Below are positions 1-23,537 of a DNA stretch of 64,000 nt, piece after piece. The stretch covers positions 13,979,001 to 14,043,000 of the forward strand of contig NC_133191.1 of the NCBI RefSeq assembly GCF_049306965.1, written 5' to 3'. The notes below the pieces were generated by a model. That model made no database searches and had not been told where the DNA came from. It was given only the letters and a program-made list of their open reading frames with translations. This stretch comes from Danio rerio (Eukaryota; Chordata; Actinopteri; Cypriniformes; Danionidae). How positions within the stretch are numbered: the stretch's first letter is position 1; the number at the start of each line of letters is the position of its first letter. Both the position numbers and the translations under genes were made by a program.

Positions 1-3000
1 GGGTGGCGCTAGCTGAAGCAAAGCATTTGTAGCAGCTTCACTCTCTGATATTGCACCACCAACATTAGTTTCTTCACCTGTGCTCCTTTGAGCAACTGGC
101 TGACCAGTCCGTGTTAAGCCATGCTGAGAAAGCCTGTGTCGTGTAAGGCTGTTTGAGTATGCAAAAGCCTTTCCACAGACTTCACAGGAAAACAGTTTTT
201 CTCCACCACCCTCGTGAACCGTTTGGTGATGCGCAGTCAAATGAAAGTGATGCCGGAATGATTTCCAGCATATAGCGCAAGTGTACAGTCTAGGTGGGGG
301 CTGTGTGTTTGATGCATGTGGTTTGACATCTTGAGAGTATGGATAGAAAGAAGAAGTGCTGCTTTGGCCCCCTTGAATCAAGTTGCCACCAGAGGATGGA
401 TAGCTGTTAAGGTTTTCTATGCCTGGCGTTGTTGGCACTTCCTCCAGTTCTCCTTTCTGGTGTAGTTTGCCATGTCTTTTAAGGCTCTGGGCATATCCAA
501 AGTCCTTTCCACACAGAATACATTTGTAGTTCTTCTCTCCCGAATGCACTGTGTGGTGCTTGCTAAGATGAAATGCCTCTCTGAAGTACTTGCCACATAC
601 ACTACAATGGTGAGGCTTTTCCCCAGTGTGTATTCTGTCATGCCTTCGCAAAGTTTCTCTTCGTGCAAATCCTCGACCACAGACACTGCACAAATATGGT
701 CTGATATCCCCACCAGGCATTCCTAGTCTGTTAGGCCTTCTTTTAGGAGGCTCAGCACCAACCTCTCCGGGTTCCTTTTTTTTGCGGGGCTTACGAGGGC
801 GCTTGGGCTTTCCACCAGGTGTAAGCTGATTTGGTTGCTGGTTATGGACCACAGCACTACCTCTATAGGACTTATCCAGTCCAGATGTTGATAACTGACC
901 ACTAGGTGAGGCAAGAGGCCCTAGACCCAGACCTCCAAGCAATCCACCAATGATATCCCTTCGATCCTCCCCTCTGCCTCCACCATGGGCAAGATCACCA
1001 CTCATACAATTTGCAGCTGCAGCAGTGATAGCAGAAATGGCATTGTTGACGGAGCTAGTGACATCATCTTCAGAGTCTTCTAACAGAGATGAAAGTGGGA
1101 GATGTGGCTGTTGGTGATGCTGCTGGCCTGGGTTTTGTGAGTGTGGATGCAAAGTAGGAGCTAATGGTGCCTTCCTAAGTGCAGTCCCTGTCAGGCTGCC
1201 ACCACATGGGGTTGTTCCAGAATACATGTTACCTTGAGAGCGCTGGTCCTTGTAGTCATCACTGAAACCATCACCCCGGTAAGAACCTGCACAACAGACT
1301 AAACAGTAATAATGCTATGCACACACATTTCACAGTGCCTATGAAAAATTTTGACTTGATTGGGTTTACTAAAAAAACTACTCTAGACGTTACTCACCCG
1401 CTGCATTAGCCGCTATTCCATCTTGGGAGCCCCCAGCTTTATTGCTCTTGCCTTGAACTATATTACTTTCATGCTTAGATCTCGGTGTACGTCCCGACTT
1501 GCCACAGGTGCCAGAGGCTGCATGGTTCAATAGGGACGTACTTTCACGAAAACAGCGGCCACAAGCTGGACAGCGGAATGGTTTCTCTTCATGAATTTTT
1601 TCATGGCGGGTGAGTGACTCACGCCGATTGAAAGCACGACTACAAGTACTGCAGGCATAGGGCCGAGCCCCTGAGTGAATAACACCATGTTGAAGGAGAT
1701 GTCCTTTTTTCTTAAAACACTTGCCACAGTCAGAACAATGAAAAGTCTTGTCAGGACTGCCACATGAGGATGAGGCTGAGCTTTCTTGAGTAGAGTGCGG
1801 AATACATGGATCAGAAGGATGCAAGACTGGGTTTAAAATGTTACTTCTTGTGCCACTTGTGCCTGCTGTGGTTAATTCATGACTACGTAGGTGCCTGCGC
1901 AGACTAGAGAGCTGTGTGAATGTTTTGCCACACTCACCACAATGATAAAGGGCTTCTTGTTCTGTCTCGGATTGTGGTGGCATGACACCATGACTGCCCG
2001 TTTTCGAGCCGTTTGTCACTAAGACTGATGTAGAAGAGGCTACAGAAGATGACACAACAGAAGTAGAGGATGAAGAAGTTAAGTGCGAGGAAGGGTCTCC
2101 AGCAATACCTGACAAACCAACACCCCCACCTCCATCCAAGCCTGCTGTGTTCTCTTGGTTCAGTGCTCTTAAAGTGCTACTGTTGGGGTTTGTAGAGCTA
2201 TGATTGTTGCTGCTATTATTGTTGTTGTTTTCAGTCTTTCTCTGTGGCAGGTAGCCAGCCATAGCTTTTTTTCTCCTACCACCAGAGGAGCCACCTCCTC
2301 CAGCAGCGCCATCGCCCTTTCCCTCCTCTTTTGATAAAGAAAGATGTAGTGGAAGAGGAAGTGGCAGCCCAGCTTCCTGCTGCATTAGAGATGCTAGCTG
2401 GTTGGATGAAAGAACTGGGATTCCTTGAAAGTCAAAGCCCCCGAGTGAGGAAGGCTGTGAGGAGGAGTGCAGTGGATGGTGTGGATGTGGGTGGGGGTGA
2501 GACAAAGTGTGTGGTGGTAGTTGCTGCTGTTGTGTTGGTGGCTGTTGAGGCTGTGATAGAGTGCTGGGGTGACTATGAGTGTGTGAAGAATGAAGAGCGG
2601 GGGGAGGAGCGAGAGCCGAACTTGCCTCTCCTGCAGCTTGGCCCAGTCCAAGCCCAAGGTGGTTATGACTTCCTTGCTGAACTAAAAATTGTTCTAGACT
2701 GGAATTGGCTGGTACTCCAGAAAGAAAATACTGATTTGCTGCCAACATGCAGCTAAACTGTTGATGTAGGCTTCGGGCATCAGACTGAGATCCTGCTAAT
2801 TGATGGCTCAAGGTGGTTACTGCACTACTGCTGGGAGGGTTATTGGACGTTGAAACAGAACTGGAAGACGGGGAGGAGGTTGATGGACCAGGGGCGGCTT
2901 GAGGTACTGACAGGCCAGGATGCAGTGGGGGTGGTGGCGGTGGAACAGATGAAACTAATCCTCCACTTCCACTACTGCTGGCAAAATGATCGAATCGCCC

Positions 3001-3444
3001 TACTCCTGGATGCAACTGCTCTTGTGCAAGGGTGGTCTCAGTTGGGTGGAATGTGCGCAAAAACTGAGGGTACCCACTCACATGACTTCCACCACTGCCA
3101 CTGCTTCCAGACATTTTGCTTGACTTCCTTAAACTTTGAGATGAAGACAAGGACTGTTGTTGTAGAGGTGGGGGAGGTGCACTCATTTTTGCAAAAATTG
3201 ATGTGGAATCTGTAAACGCACTGCCTCTAGATCCTTGTAGTGGGCCTAAGCCAAGTCCAGACAAAATTGACCCAGACGTCTCACTCTGCTGCTGCTGTTG
3301 CTGCTGCTGTAACTGGTGTTGGTGAAGCTGCACTTGTTGCTGGTGTTGAAGTTGTCGCTCTAATCCAAGACTTTTAAACTGATGGGACTGGTGTCCACTC
3401 AGCATCTCTATGATGTCCACATTGTATTTTCCAAACTGGAACAT
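1..3444 (-). CDS. C2H2 zinc-finger protein, two coding exons, 3' end off the left edge
   Basis: Likely a nuclear DNA-binding transcription regulator. Coding exons are 1398-3444 and 1-1286 (still open at the edge). The donor reads GCGG|GTGAGT and the acceptor TGTGCAG|GTTCTT, and phase 1 carries through. The N-terminus (MFQFGKYNVDIIEML) is followed by about 450 residues of low-complexity Q, H, S, P and G runs. Four fingers follow near the end of the first exon (starting YHCGECGKTF, FHCSDCGKCF, YACSTCSRAF, FRCPACGRCF); the last has Cys in place of the final His (HAASGTC). The second exon adds an acidic EDSEDDV patch, a basic KPKRPRKPRKKK stretch that could be a nuclear localisation signal, three fingers joined by linkers (RIHTGEKP, VHSGEKN), then two more (YTCAICWKSF, FSCEVCGKAF). 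At least nine fingers are visible. FNRRESL-type fingers recall ZNF865, but ZNF628 and related 19q13 genes are alternatives. The ATG may be preceded by a splice acceptor (TGTTTCAG|TAACTGGG), so 5'UTR exons are likely upstream. Confidence 0.9.
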
Positions 3445-5230
3445 CTCCCAGTTACTGAAACATGGGTGCGCAGTGGCAACACCTTCTGCTCTATGAGCAG
3501 CAACAATGTTTGTTTGAAGCTTTCCAACTGAGTTTCAGCAGTTTCAGTGCAAAATGGTGCTTTCTAACATGTTCCTTATGTTTATGTTGTTTCACTTAAA
3601 CACGCACCATGTTTTTTAATATTCTGGTGAATATTTAAAAAGGACATTTTGCTTTGATTGTAACTTGAATTTTTGATTTCTGCAAAAAAATCATTTTCCA
3701 TGGATGTTTCATTCATGGGATTATAAAAATCAACTCCTTTTGGCTGCACACTGGATTCCATGTAATCACAGTTTTTGTACAATTCACCTCTGATACTGTA
3801 ATTTCAGTTTGAATGTTCCATCAGAGTGCAAAGATGTATGAACTGGCAGAAAAAATGCCACTTGATGCAATTATGCATTCACATTTTGGAAAGTGCTGTA
3901 AAAAATGTGATCAATGTGGTTCAAATTCATTGAAAAACTTGCTTGGTTACATTTTTTTTTTCATTTCATGACAGTCCCACAGCAAGATGGATCCCTCCAA
4001 ATCCCATGGCCCGATTTCATTTCATTGAATATTTATTCATTCTAAATCCACTCTGGTATAAATGGCTTACATCTCCGTTTCCAAGTTTCCATTAATATAT
4101 TCTTCTTTTTTCCACAGTTGGAAGCAACATCCTCCACTACCATTCTTGTAAAGGTGCTCTTTCTGCCACTCCTTTTCTCACTGTAAGAGGACAAAAAATC
4201 AGCAACATGTTAAATTATTGCTTTCAAGAAAATAAATGCAGTTCTAAAAACAACCTTAAATGTAACTTATTATAAAAACTACAACAGAGAGAGAGACAGC
4301 TTATTACAGTAAGCATTTAATGTTTGTTTATATTTAATACACAGAAAAAAACACATGTAATGCACATATGTTTGGCACCAAATTGTAACTGTTGTGCATT
4401 TGTATTCTTCAGCAGCAAAAAGAACGTACCTTATAATGGCATGAACAGTAATAACACAAAAACTGAATGCCTGTTTATTTCTGGTGAACCCTAAAATGTA
4501 TCCTCACTACAATGGTCATAATGTATTCTGTAATAACATGTGGAATTTAGGACTAATCAGATTTGTTCGTCGTATCCATCAGCATCATCTAAATTATAAA
4601 CATGCATATTCAACCGATACTCTCTGTGTAGTACTGATGCATTTCCCGAATGTCATTATACAGTCACAACACGACACTAACCAAAAGTATCGTAAAATAC
4701 GTTCTCGTATGATATGCGCAATGAAAAACAGCAAGATAAGACTCATGTCAAGATATTTATACAGTTTTCTCATTTCTCAATATAAGCGAGTGTTTTCTAC
4801 GACTTTATCTTACATTCTATGCAGTTGGCATTGTGCAGAAAAGATGCTGAGTGCAGAGTGAATCGTCAGGGCTAGAGGTGAATTTCATGCAATTATTATC
4901 TTCCGATTGCATCGCGTATCGCTAAAGGAGAAGAGAGAAAAAAAATCCATGTCGACAGACTCCAGGGAGTGTTTGCAAAATAGTCAACGACTGGAAAACG
5001 CACCCCGAATATCAATAGTGCACTAAAACTTGCTCTGGCGTATTAACGGACACGAAATATTTTAGCGCTGTGGCTACGAGTAACATGTTAGCATGCAAAA
5101 CAGCTGGCTAATACTACACATTCAGCAAATGGACGCAGCCTAGCATGATGCGCGACCAAACAAAAGCAAACCGGGAGCAAATCTGTCTCATTTAGCACGG
5201 AAATTAATCATAATTAAATCAAAGACGAAA
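3445..5230. other. 5' flank or 5'UTR intron of the zinc-finger gene
   Basis: No coding gene was seen. On the minus strand there is a plausible acceptor (CCTCTTACAG) near 4181-4190, which could mark a noncoding exon, but no matching donor is convincing. The rest is AT-rich unique-looking sequence with short homopolymers. Confidence 0.4.
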
Positions 5231-5760
5231 CAATAAAATAGGCCTTTTTACCTACGCATCCATCTTTTAGCCTGGTCAAGATGAACAGGGCCTGCTATTC
5301 TCTCTCCCACCCTGCCCCCCTCGTTCATGTACCCCAGCAGCTCTGCGCTGTTTTCCAGTGGTTAGCCTTCTAGCTACAGCTAGTAAGCAGACTCTGTTTC
5401 CATTGCAACCGAGCTGATAGCATGAGACCGAGGGTCCCTTATATTGCAGGACAGATTCACTTTTAAGTTATATCCTGTGGAAAATGCATCAAACGGCTTT
5501 AAGACCGATTGTCTTTTTTATTTAGCGTTTGCTTATTTTTCGGCTATAATATTTTGGACGGTCTATGTTGGTGTTTTAGAGAGGTACGAGTGACGTGTGA
5601 GATTTTAACATTGGTCGTTTCCGGACCTTGGAACACTTCCGGCTACCCCGTCCGTTATGTTTCTGTATTTATTATGGTTGCTTTCGGGAGAAGCGAGCGC
5701 ACTTCTAATGCTAATATTCATAAATGTAGCGCTAGTAATAAGACAGCATTCGTCCGGCTT
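5231..5760 (-). promoter_or_regulatory. candidate promoter and noncoding first exon of the zinc-finger gene
   Basis: The sequence becomes CpG-richer here than in its surroundings. A minus-strand donor (GCGTAG|GTAAAAAG) lies near 5250, and a consensus ETS site ACTTCCGG sits at 5635-5642. Together these fit a housekeeping-type promoter firing leftward into the zinc-finger gene. This is inference: no TATA box or transcript evidence is visible, and a divergent plus-strand transcript cannot be excluded. Confidence 0.35.
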
Positions 5761-8700
5761 TTAGCTGCGTTTAGCTTTCAAGTAAGCATTGTTGTTGTGT
5801 AGTCGAATTTGACATGTTTGCAAGTTCGCAACACGAGCTGTTTATGAGGCAACGTTAAATCCGAATTACAAATCGGCGAATATAAATCTGACATAATGTC
5901 CTAAAGTCGCTATTCGTTTATTTTAGGACTCCTTTAGCATCATGTTTGTGTCTAAGAAGCTCTTATAGTGGCCATTTTATTACATACTGACAGCTCAAAT
6001 TCAAAGGCAGGTCCTTATCAAAATGGCTGCCTGGAATCTTTTCCAGTCTTCGTGTAAAAAAGGATACTAAATGCTAACATTAAACACTATAACATAATTT
6101 AAACAGTCTGTGTTTTCTGCAGTGTATCAGACATTCGAGGCATATCAGTTTCATCAGTTGACTTTATTTTACAAAGGTGAAATTATGTGGAGGATGCAGT
6201 ATTTAAATATTTCTGACTTGAGGGGATTTGATATAATAGAAAGTGTGTGTAAACATCATGGGGGTAATGCTTGATCTGAAGCGATTTACCCAAACATCCG
6301 TTCTGCTTCTGTGCTCGAGCGTTTCAAGACATGAGCTCAGTGCTGTTTTCCCAAAGGGTTTCAGTCTTCATCGTCCCGCTTTGCTTGTGCAACAATTGCA
6401 CATTCCATTGTAAGCTACCAAACTTTTAAAATGCTTCAGGGCTTTATTTGCACATCCAATGTTTGATATTTTCTGCAGTAATATGCCTTGTGAATAGATT
6501 TCATAAACATTTTCATAATTATGGCTTGTGGATACAAAACAGACATTGCTACAGACTTTTTATGACAAAGAAAATACTAAATCAATTCATCTGTTCTAAC
6601 TGTCCCTGAAAGAAACATTAAGAAGTTGAAATTTCACTTAATCAACAAAAAAAGAAAAGAAGAAGAAGACATTCGGTTACACACATACAACATACATCCT
6701 ATGACATCATCATCATTTATAAACCCATTGTGATGTATCTGCAATGAGTAATGACATTTGCAGGCTTAAAACGATTACAATGTGACATCACACTGAGATT
6801 TTTTTCAAAGGCACTCCTCATCATTAGGAATGCATGAAGAATCGGCACACAATGAGTGGCTTTAAAGTTTGTGCTTCTATTTTTCTACTCATAATTTCCA
6901 AAAGAATTTCATGAGAAAGATATCTAAAACAAGTTAACACTAAAACCACAGAGGAAAAAAATCACCATCATAATCATAAGAGAACCATAACAACAAGAAG
7001 AAATTTTCACCAATAACCATAATATTAACTGTCATAGTAATGACAATAACAAACACCAATGTATTACAGAGCTGTTAGGAAGATTGTCTTTAAGTTGTAT
7101 TCATATTTCATTAAGATACACACTAGTTCCAGTGAAAAGGTAAATGAATGTGTTACCACCAATCCTCCGGATGCTGATGTGATATAAACTACTCCTTTAC
7201 ACTTTAACTGGGAGGCATAAATAGTCCGTAGGGTATACTATTCAAGTTCATTACACTGAAAAATCAACCAAGAGGTATAAAGTATATGACCAAAAAAAAA
7301 AATGAAGTTGGTGGTTTTACAATGTAAATAAATTCCTTTTCATTGGTAAAATGAGTTCCCGACACCTGCGTTATTTCCCAGAGGTCAGAACCATAGAATA
7401 ATTAAATATCTGGCTCTTTTGCGAACAATCTCACACTTTTAATTGTACTATTTACTTACTACATTAACATCTTTTGTTGTTGTTGTTGTAAATAATGCTG
7501 TTATTATCATTATATAATGTGTAAGCTGTCTGTAACATCTGCACCACTAACGCATGTGTGTTGTATAGCCCTTAATATTGATAAGCGTTATTGGTTATGA
7601 AGAGACCAGGTATGAAGTGTTGTGCTCATATCTGGGTAATAACAGATTCAAAACATACAGGTTAACTGTTTTGGCATGCTCGTATCCTCAAGACTGTTCG
7701 CAGAGAGAGTCTCAGTTTTAACAGCATATACACATGGCTTCATCATGGAGATTCAAAAAGCAGTCCAGGAGGTTTGTCTTTATGCAAATGCCAACCCACA
7801 CCTGAGCGAGATAATGATACTGCCATGTTATGCGCACATTTTATGCCAGAATATTATTACGTACAAATATATTGATGAGTGCCCTTACTCTTGAGTTAGT
7901 TTCTTCATCTCAGATCCGTATTTAATAGCTTAAGGTGAACCGTTTGTCTACACAGTATACCTAGGGGCAAAAATACCCAGCATCACTGGAATCAAATGTA
8001 TTATTTTTGTGCTTTTGGTAGTCCAGCGTCCCTCATGTTGAATCTCCCTTACAAATCCTAGCACTTGGACTTTGTAGAAAGTGGTGGCTCAGAATCCAAA
8101 CAAGGTGCCATTGATCATTAATGAGTCTTTTTAAGATGGAGAAGAAAGATGATTGTCAGACATTTCTCTTGGTTTTCATTTGGGCTTTTCTGTCCGATAG
8201 TGTCCCAGAATGGCTTTCGTCGATAGTTCAAAGCGATCTCCAGTTATGTACTGAAGGGCAAACTTGAGGATTTAAAACTCATTGTGTAATATTTCCCAAC
8301 AAAACAAACTGAACAGATACTCACTTGGTACATCTGTGTTAAATTCACACGGAATAAGATGCAGGCGAATAAACGTATGATAAGGCTTGCTTTCTCTGTC
8401 TCGCAGCGTACAAAATGAGTTCATCAAATTCTTTCGAGTTTATGAATGTGCTCCCATCATTGTTCATTTTGACGTATATTGTAAAAACCCTGCTGCACTT
8501 CCTCATTATGTCAAAGTGGATTAGGGTTTAAAAAGAGATAAGATCCAGCATTACATTTGTCCAACTGTAAGTAGCTTTACACTTCTTCAATTGGGATGAG
8601 CGCTCCTCCTTCAACTAGTTCCTCTAATTATTGTCTCCCATAGTAAGAAGATGAAAGTCGTTCTCTAAAATATATGGCTCCATAGCAGCTATATATATGT

Positions 8701-9228
8701 AATAATGTGAAATATCTGAGGATTAAAAACATATGACGTAAAGATATGAAAAATGTCAGTCACATCATGTGGAATTTATATTACACTATTGATATTCTAT
8801 GCGGTAGGTTTATAGGCAAACTTTACACAAATAAATAGTTGTATAATATGGCAGCTTTGATCATAATTGTAGCGGCAATTTCATGAACATAAAAAGCACA
8901 ACAACGTTGAAGCTCTATCAAACCTGACTTATAACTGCTGTTATCTAATCTTATCTCGAGCATTTGCCACTATATACAATATATATCTGTAAAAATATGG
9001 CGCCACTTCGCTCTCTGTCTAGTTTCTCCCACTTCATGGCCCCCCGACTTCAAAATCTGTTTCTCTGATTCCTTTACCATCCTCCTACTCCTTTTCTCTC
9101 TTCTCTCGTTATTCCTCTCCCTCTTCCGCCCACTCTAACTCTCTCTCTCTCTCCCACAGTTCCTCTACCATCCTCCAACTCTTCACACAGTCTATCCCTC
9201 AGCCATCTTCTCCATTCCCTCCTCTTGC
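5761..9228. other. intergenic region between shisa7 3' end and the zinc-finger promoter
   Basis: No protein-coding gene was recognised. The part next to 9228 should contain the shisa7 3'UTR (minus strand), beginning with a pyrimidine/purine-biased tract at about 9060-9180. No polyadenylation site could be assigned with confidence. A 125-bp block at 6692-6816 is repeated at 14675-14798. Confidence 0.4.
6692..6816 (+). repeat. 125-bp block, copy A
   Basis: Nearly identical to 14675-14798: about three substitutions and a one-base T-run difference. The block has two TGACATCA-like motifs and a short inverted repeat (ATACATCC and the one-mismatch partner TGATGTAT). Copy B lies inside a transposon-like element, while copy A has no recognised element around it. 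Confidence 0.85.
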
Positions 9229-19900
<10,672 letters not shown>

Positions 19901-20097
19901 CTTTACATGACTAACACTGCTATTTTTTTCACGCTGACTCAACCCACCGCACAATGCCGAATTTTGTAAAAGCAGCTTGCTCAGCGCTGTCAAATAATCT
20001 TGTAGCAGCCCTCCGACGTATGAAATCTGAGTCTATATTAAAACAGTCTCGAAAGTGAAATCTGTTTACAAAGTCTGCTAAAGTGAACGGTCGCACT
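19901..20097 (-). other. shisa7: 5'UTR part of the shisa7 start-codon exon
   Basis: On the minus strand a long CT-repeat pyrimidine tract leads into GCCATCTCAG|AGTGCGACC, a strong splice acceptor with its AG at 20098-20099. This places the start codon in a second or later exon with about 197 bases of 5'UTR. The promoter therefore lies further right; see the 38-kb candidate. Confidence 0.6.
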
Positions 20098-20101
20098 CTG
20101 A

Positions 20102-20136
20102 GATGGCGAGAGAGAGAGAGAGAGAGAGAGGGGGGA
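20102..20136. repeat. GA/CT microsatellite acting as polypyrimidine tract
   Basis: About eleven GA units followed by Gs. Read on the minus strand it is the CT-rich tract immediately before the shisa7 acceptor, so length polymorphism here could affect splicing. Confidence 0.8.
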
Positions 20137-20169
20137 GAATAACTATCTTGATGTGCTTTCAGCTTCAAG

Positions 20170-21745
20170 GTGAGTTATACAACACATATTTTCTCAACAT
20201 GCAGCGCTTGTGTCCAGAATACAGCTGGAAAACCTGAACAATACGTTAAACAATCCAAAAGCTGACAATGCAGGCAACATACAATTGTGTAAACAGGAAA
20301 TTAAAAAAACTGTCAGATATTAACAAGGCAAATGTTCCCTTTTGTGGCTTCCTTCAAAAATAGACATTTTCATAGCAAGTGACAAACAAAATGGCTTCTC
20401 GTTTCTGTCCGATTATTTCAATATCCTGTGTTTTCACGGACACATCAAGGCAATTAAGTTGTACAGCTGTGTACATTAAAAGTATTCAGGTTTAACTCTT
20501 TGTTTTGGCACTTATCAGGATGAAAGATTCGTCTAAGAGATAGGGGCAACTGTAAACATCATTAAAAATGTAAACTAATGTTTTGCTAACATATATTTTT
20601 TGTTGTATTTGGGCACTCCTTACATTCAGCAATGGCACTTAGTCTTTAAGCAGATTTCCCTGACCTGTGATGCTCCCTGAAAGTTACTATTATTAACTAG
20701 TATAAACAACGTCCATACACTTGGTGAAAAAGAAATCGAGCTAATCTCGTTTACGTGTTAACAGGACTACTCAGGACGGCGGACTCCTGTAAGGGTTTGA
20801 GGGTGGTGTGATGAGGAATCATTTTGTTTTCGTTCAGCATCCTGGTCTTATAAACCTCTACATTACTGAACCAATGTGAATGTGCATTTCCTCATTCGGC
20901 ATGGGAAGAATTACCAAGATAATTCTGTGTGCAAATTTACAATAGGAATCAAGTGTGAATTGATCCGTCTGTCATGTTGAATAAAAACAAAACTATGCCC
21001 TACCTATGCAGATTTTAGACGTCTATTAAAGAGTGTTCAATAAAGTTGTGACAGACATACGCAAAAAAGTAAATGGCAGTAAAGACGTACAACGTTTTCA
21101 AGGCTGATTGTCTTCACAATAAAGAAGGACGTGTGTAAACCTGCCAGTCTCTTTCCAGTTTCTTAAGATACACGCAGAAGATTAGCTTTAAAGATAAGCC
21201 CACTTTTCATTGAAATGATGAAACATTTGAAACCATTTGCTGGAGCTCTTGGAGAAATGCTTTAAAGTCCCATGGTGTGGACATGGCTGTTTCCTCTGGT
21301 TTTTTGCAGGGTTGATCTTGAAATCTGTTGGCGGTTATGAAGTGGTCGGTTGTCAAGCGACGTGTCTCTGAAAAGAAATCAACACACTGATGTTACTGCC
21401 TACATACACACACAGAGAGAGAGAGAGAGAGACAGAGAGAGAGAGAGACATCTGTGAAAGTTTTTGAAAGATCATAGTTAGCTTGTCATCTGCATGGCAG
21501 CCTATTATTTTCATTGCGACACATATGGCATGTGATGTGACAGACAAATAAGGTATGCAGCAACTAATGCGATCAATATAGAATTCAGCACAAAAGAGAT
21601 TTTTTATGGGGTACGACTGCATGTTTAAACACATTAAAGCTACAGCAAGAATATATTTCAGTTCAAAGAAACTATGCCAGAATCAGAAATATTAGTGTAT
21701 GAACACATTAAATATGCATATCTGCAAAAAAGCAATCATTCCGTT
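20170..21745. other. 5' flank or 5'UTR intron of shisa7, no recognised gene
   Basis: Mostly unclassified. It holds a GA/AG microsatellite at about 21408-21450. Confidence 0.4.
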
Positions 21746-21748
21746 TTA

Positions 21749-22320
21749 ACAATGTTCAAAATCAATAAGAGTTGCTAAAAAGTATGTGGCAACACTGCAA
21801 AATAAATGCAACAAATATACCAACTTATAAATCAACATCTTAAAATTAGCTTATGGCCTAAATGTGATGTGCATTCCAATAAACAGCAGCAAAACTCGCC
21901 GTTACAGTTAAATAAATACCCACACGTGCCCTGAAGACCATATTAACTCTGGTTCTTTAATTCATACTGAATCAGAATGGAACATTGAATCTGTGAGATT
22001 TCAGTACGGCTACAGTCTGTTCGAACTCACAAATTCTGAAAAACCTTCCTTGCTATTCTTGAACTATTTTAAAAGATTAATTGAAAATAAAAATTTTTAA
22101 AAGAATGATTCATCACTAATCAGACTATTCACACTGTTTCAGAGTACAAAGTTATTTATTTATGACAATATACACTCACCGGTAGCTGCTTGTTAACGCA
22201 AATTTCTAATCAGCCAATCACATGGCAGCGACTCAATGCATTTAGGCATGTAGACATGGTCAAGACGATCTGCTGCAGTTCAAACCGAGCATCAGAATGG
22301 GGTTAGAAATGTGATTTAAG
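21749..22320 (+). repeat. local direct duplication, copy 1
   Basis: Matches 24199-24790 closely (for example AAAACTCGCCGTTACAGTTA in both). The duplicated unit joins about 420 bases of flanking DNA to the left end of a Tc1-like element. Copy 1 has lost about 25 bases of the Tc1 terminus (CCACTTTATTAGGTAC-type). Confidence 0.85.
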
Positions 22321-23537
22321 ACTGCTGGAGGACCACCAGCACTGCATGTTTTGGATGTCTCCTTTGTCTTTCATACCTATTACAGGTCTTTCGGTCTCTG
22401 CTAATGAGCTGATGATCTGAATCAGGTGCGTTTGGTTAAGAGACATGGAAATATGCAGAGCTGATGGTCCTCCATGAACGTGGTTGAGAAACACTGATTT
22501 AGGAGGCTTTGAATGTGGTATGGTTGTTGGTGCCAGACGGCCTGGTCTGAGTATTTCAGAAACTGCTGATCTACTGGGATTTTCACGCACAACTATCTCT
22601 AGGATTTACAGAGAATGGTCAGAAAAAGAGAAAATATCCTGTGAGCGGCAGTTCTGTGGGCACAAATGCCATGTTGATGTCAGAGGAGAATGGCCAGACT
22701 GGTTTGAGCTGATAGAAAGGCAACAGTAATTCAAATAACCACTCGCTACAATAAAGGTCTGCAGAAGAGCATCTCTGAACACGTCCAACCTTGAGGCGGA
22801 TGGGCTACAGCAACAGAAGACCACACCGGGTGCCACTCCAGACAGCTAAGAACAGGAAACTGAAGCTACGATTCACACAGGCTCACCAAAATTGGACAAT
22901 GGAAGATTGGAAAAGTGTTGCCTGCTCCAATGAGTCCAGATTTCTGCTGCGACATTTGGATGGTAGGGTCAGAATTTGGCATGAACATAAGAAAGCATGC
23001 ATCCATCCTGCCTTGTATCAACGGTTCAGGCTGCTGGTGGTGGTGTAATGGTGTGGGAGATGTTTTCTTGGCACACTTTGGGCCCATTGGTTCCAACAGA
23101 GCACCGTGTCAACACCACAGCCCACCTGTGTTTTGTTGCTGACCACGTCCATCTCTTTATGTCCACAGTGTAACCATCTTCTGATGACTACTTCCAGCAG
23201 GATAATGCACTATGTCATAAAGCGCAAATCATGTCAGACTGGTTTCTTGAACATGACAATGAGTTCACTGTACTTAAATGGCCTCCACAGTCACCAGAAC
23301 TCAATCTAAAAGAGCACCTTTGAGATGTGTTAGAACGGGAGATTCACATCAAAGATGTGAATCCAACAAATCTGCAGCAACTGCGTGATGCTATCATGAA
23401 AATATGGACCAAAATCTCAGGAATATTTCCAGTACATTGTTGAATATATGCCATTAAGGATTAAGGCAGTTCTGAAGGCAAAAGTGGGTCCAACCCAGTA
23501 CTAGCGGGTGTACCTAATAAAGTGACCGGTGTGTGTA
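22171..23537 (+). mobile_element. decayed Tc1-like transposon
   Basis: A right end GTACCTAATAAAGTGACCGG inverts to the family terminus still seen at 24631 (CACCGGCCACTTTATTAGG). TA lies at both edges. The transposase survives in pieces: a helix-turn-helix region (SISETADLLGFSRTTISRIY) near 22540-22620, a middle part (NWTMEDWKSVACSNESRF) near 22890-22960, and a DD34E C-terminal part (LKWPPQSPELNLKEHL) near 23275-23325. The pieces are in different frames with stops, so it is dead. A MITE is inserted at 22321-22496. Confidence 0.85.
22321..22496. mobile_element. hAT-type palindromic MITE nested in the Tc1 relic
   Basis: CTGGAGGACCACCAGCACTG on the left pairs with GCTGATGGTCCTCCATGAAC on the right, ending TTGAGAAACACTG. 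The flanking GATTTAAG and GATTTAGG are probably the 8-bp target duplication. The outer left terminus is missing. Confidence 0.7.

Noticed and set aside
2331-2756. Plus-strand open frame of 141 codons opposite the zinc-finger exon
   Set aside because: It is the antisense shadow of the low-complexity coding exon; its protein is repetitive V/A/E sequence with no domain.
4484-4861. 125-codon open frame upstream of the zinc-finger gene
   Set aside because: No recognisable domain, splice support or codon pattern; AT-rich chance frame.
19901-19993. Upstream in-frame ATG for shisa7
   Set aside because: Starting there would put 31 extra residues ahead of a clear signal peptide; the Met-Met at 19900 gives a normal secreted N-terminus.
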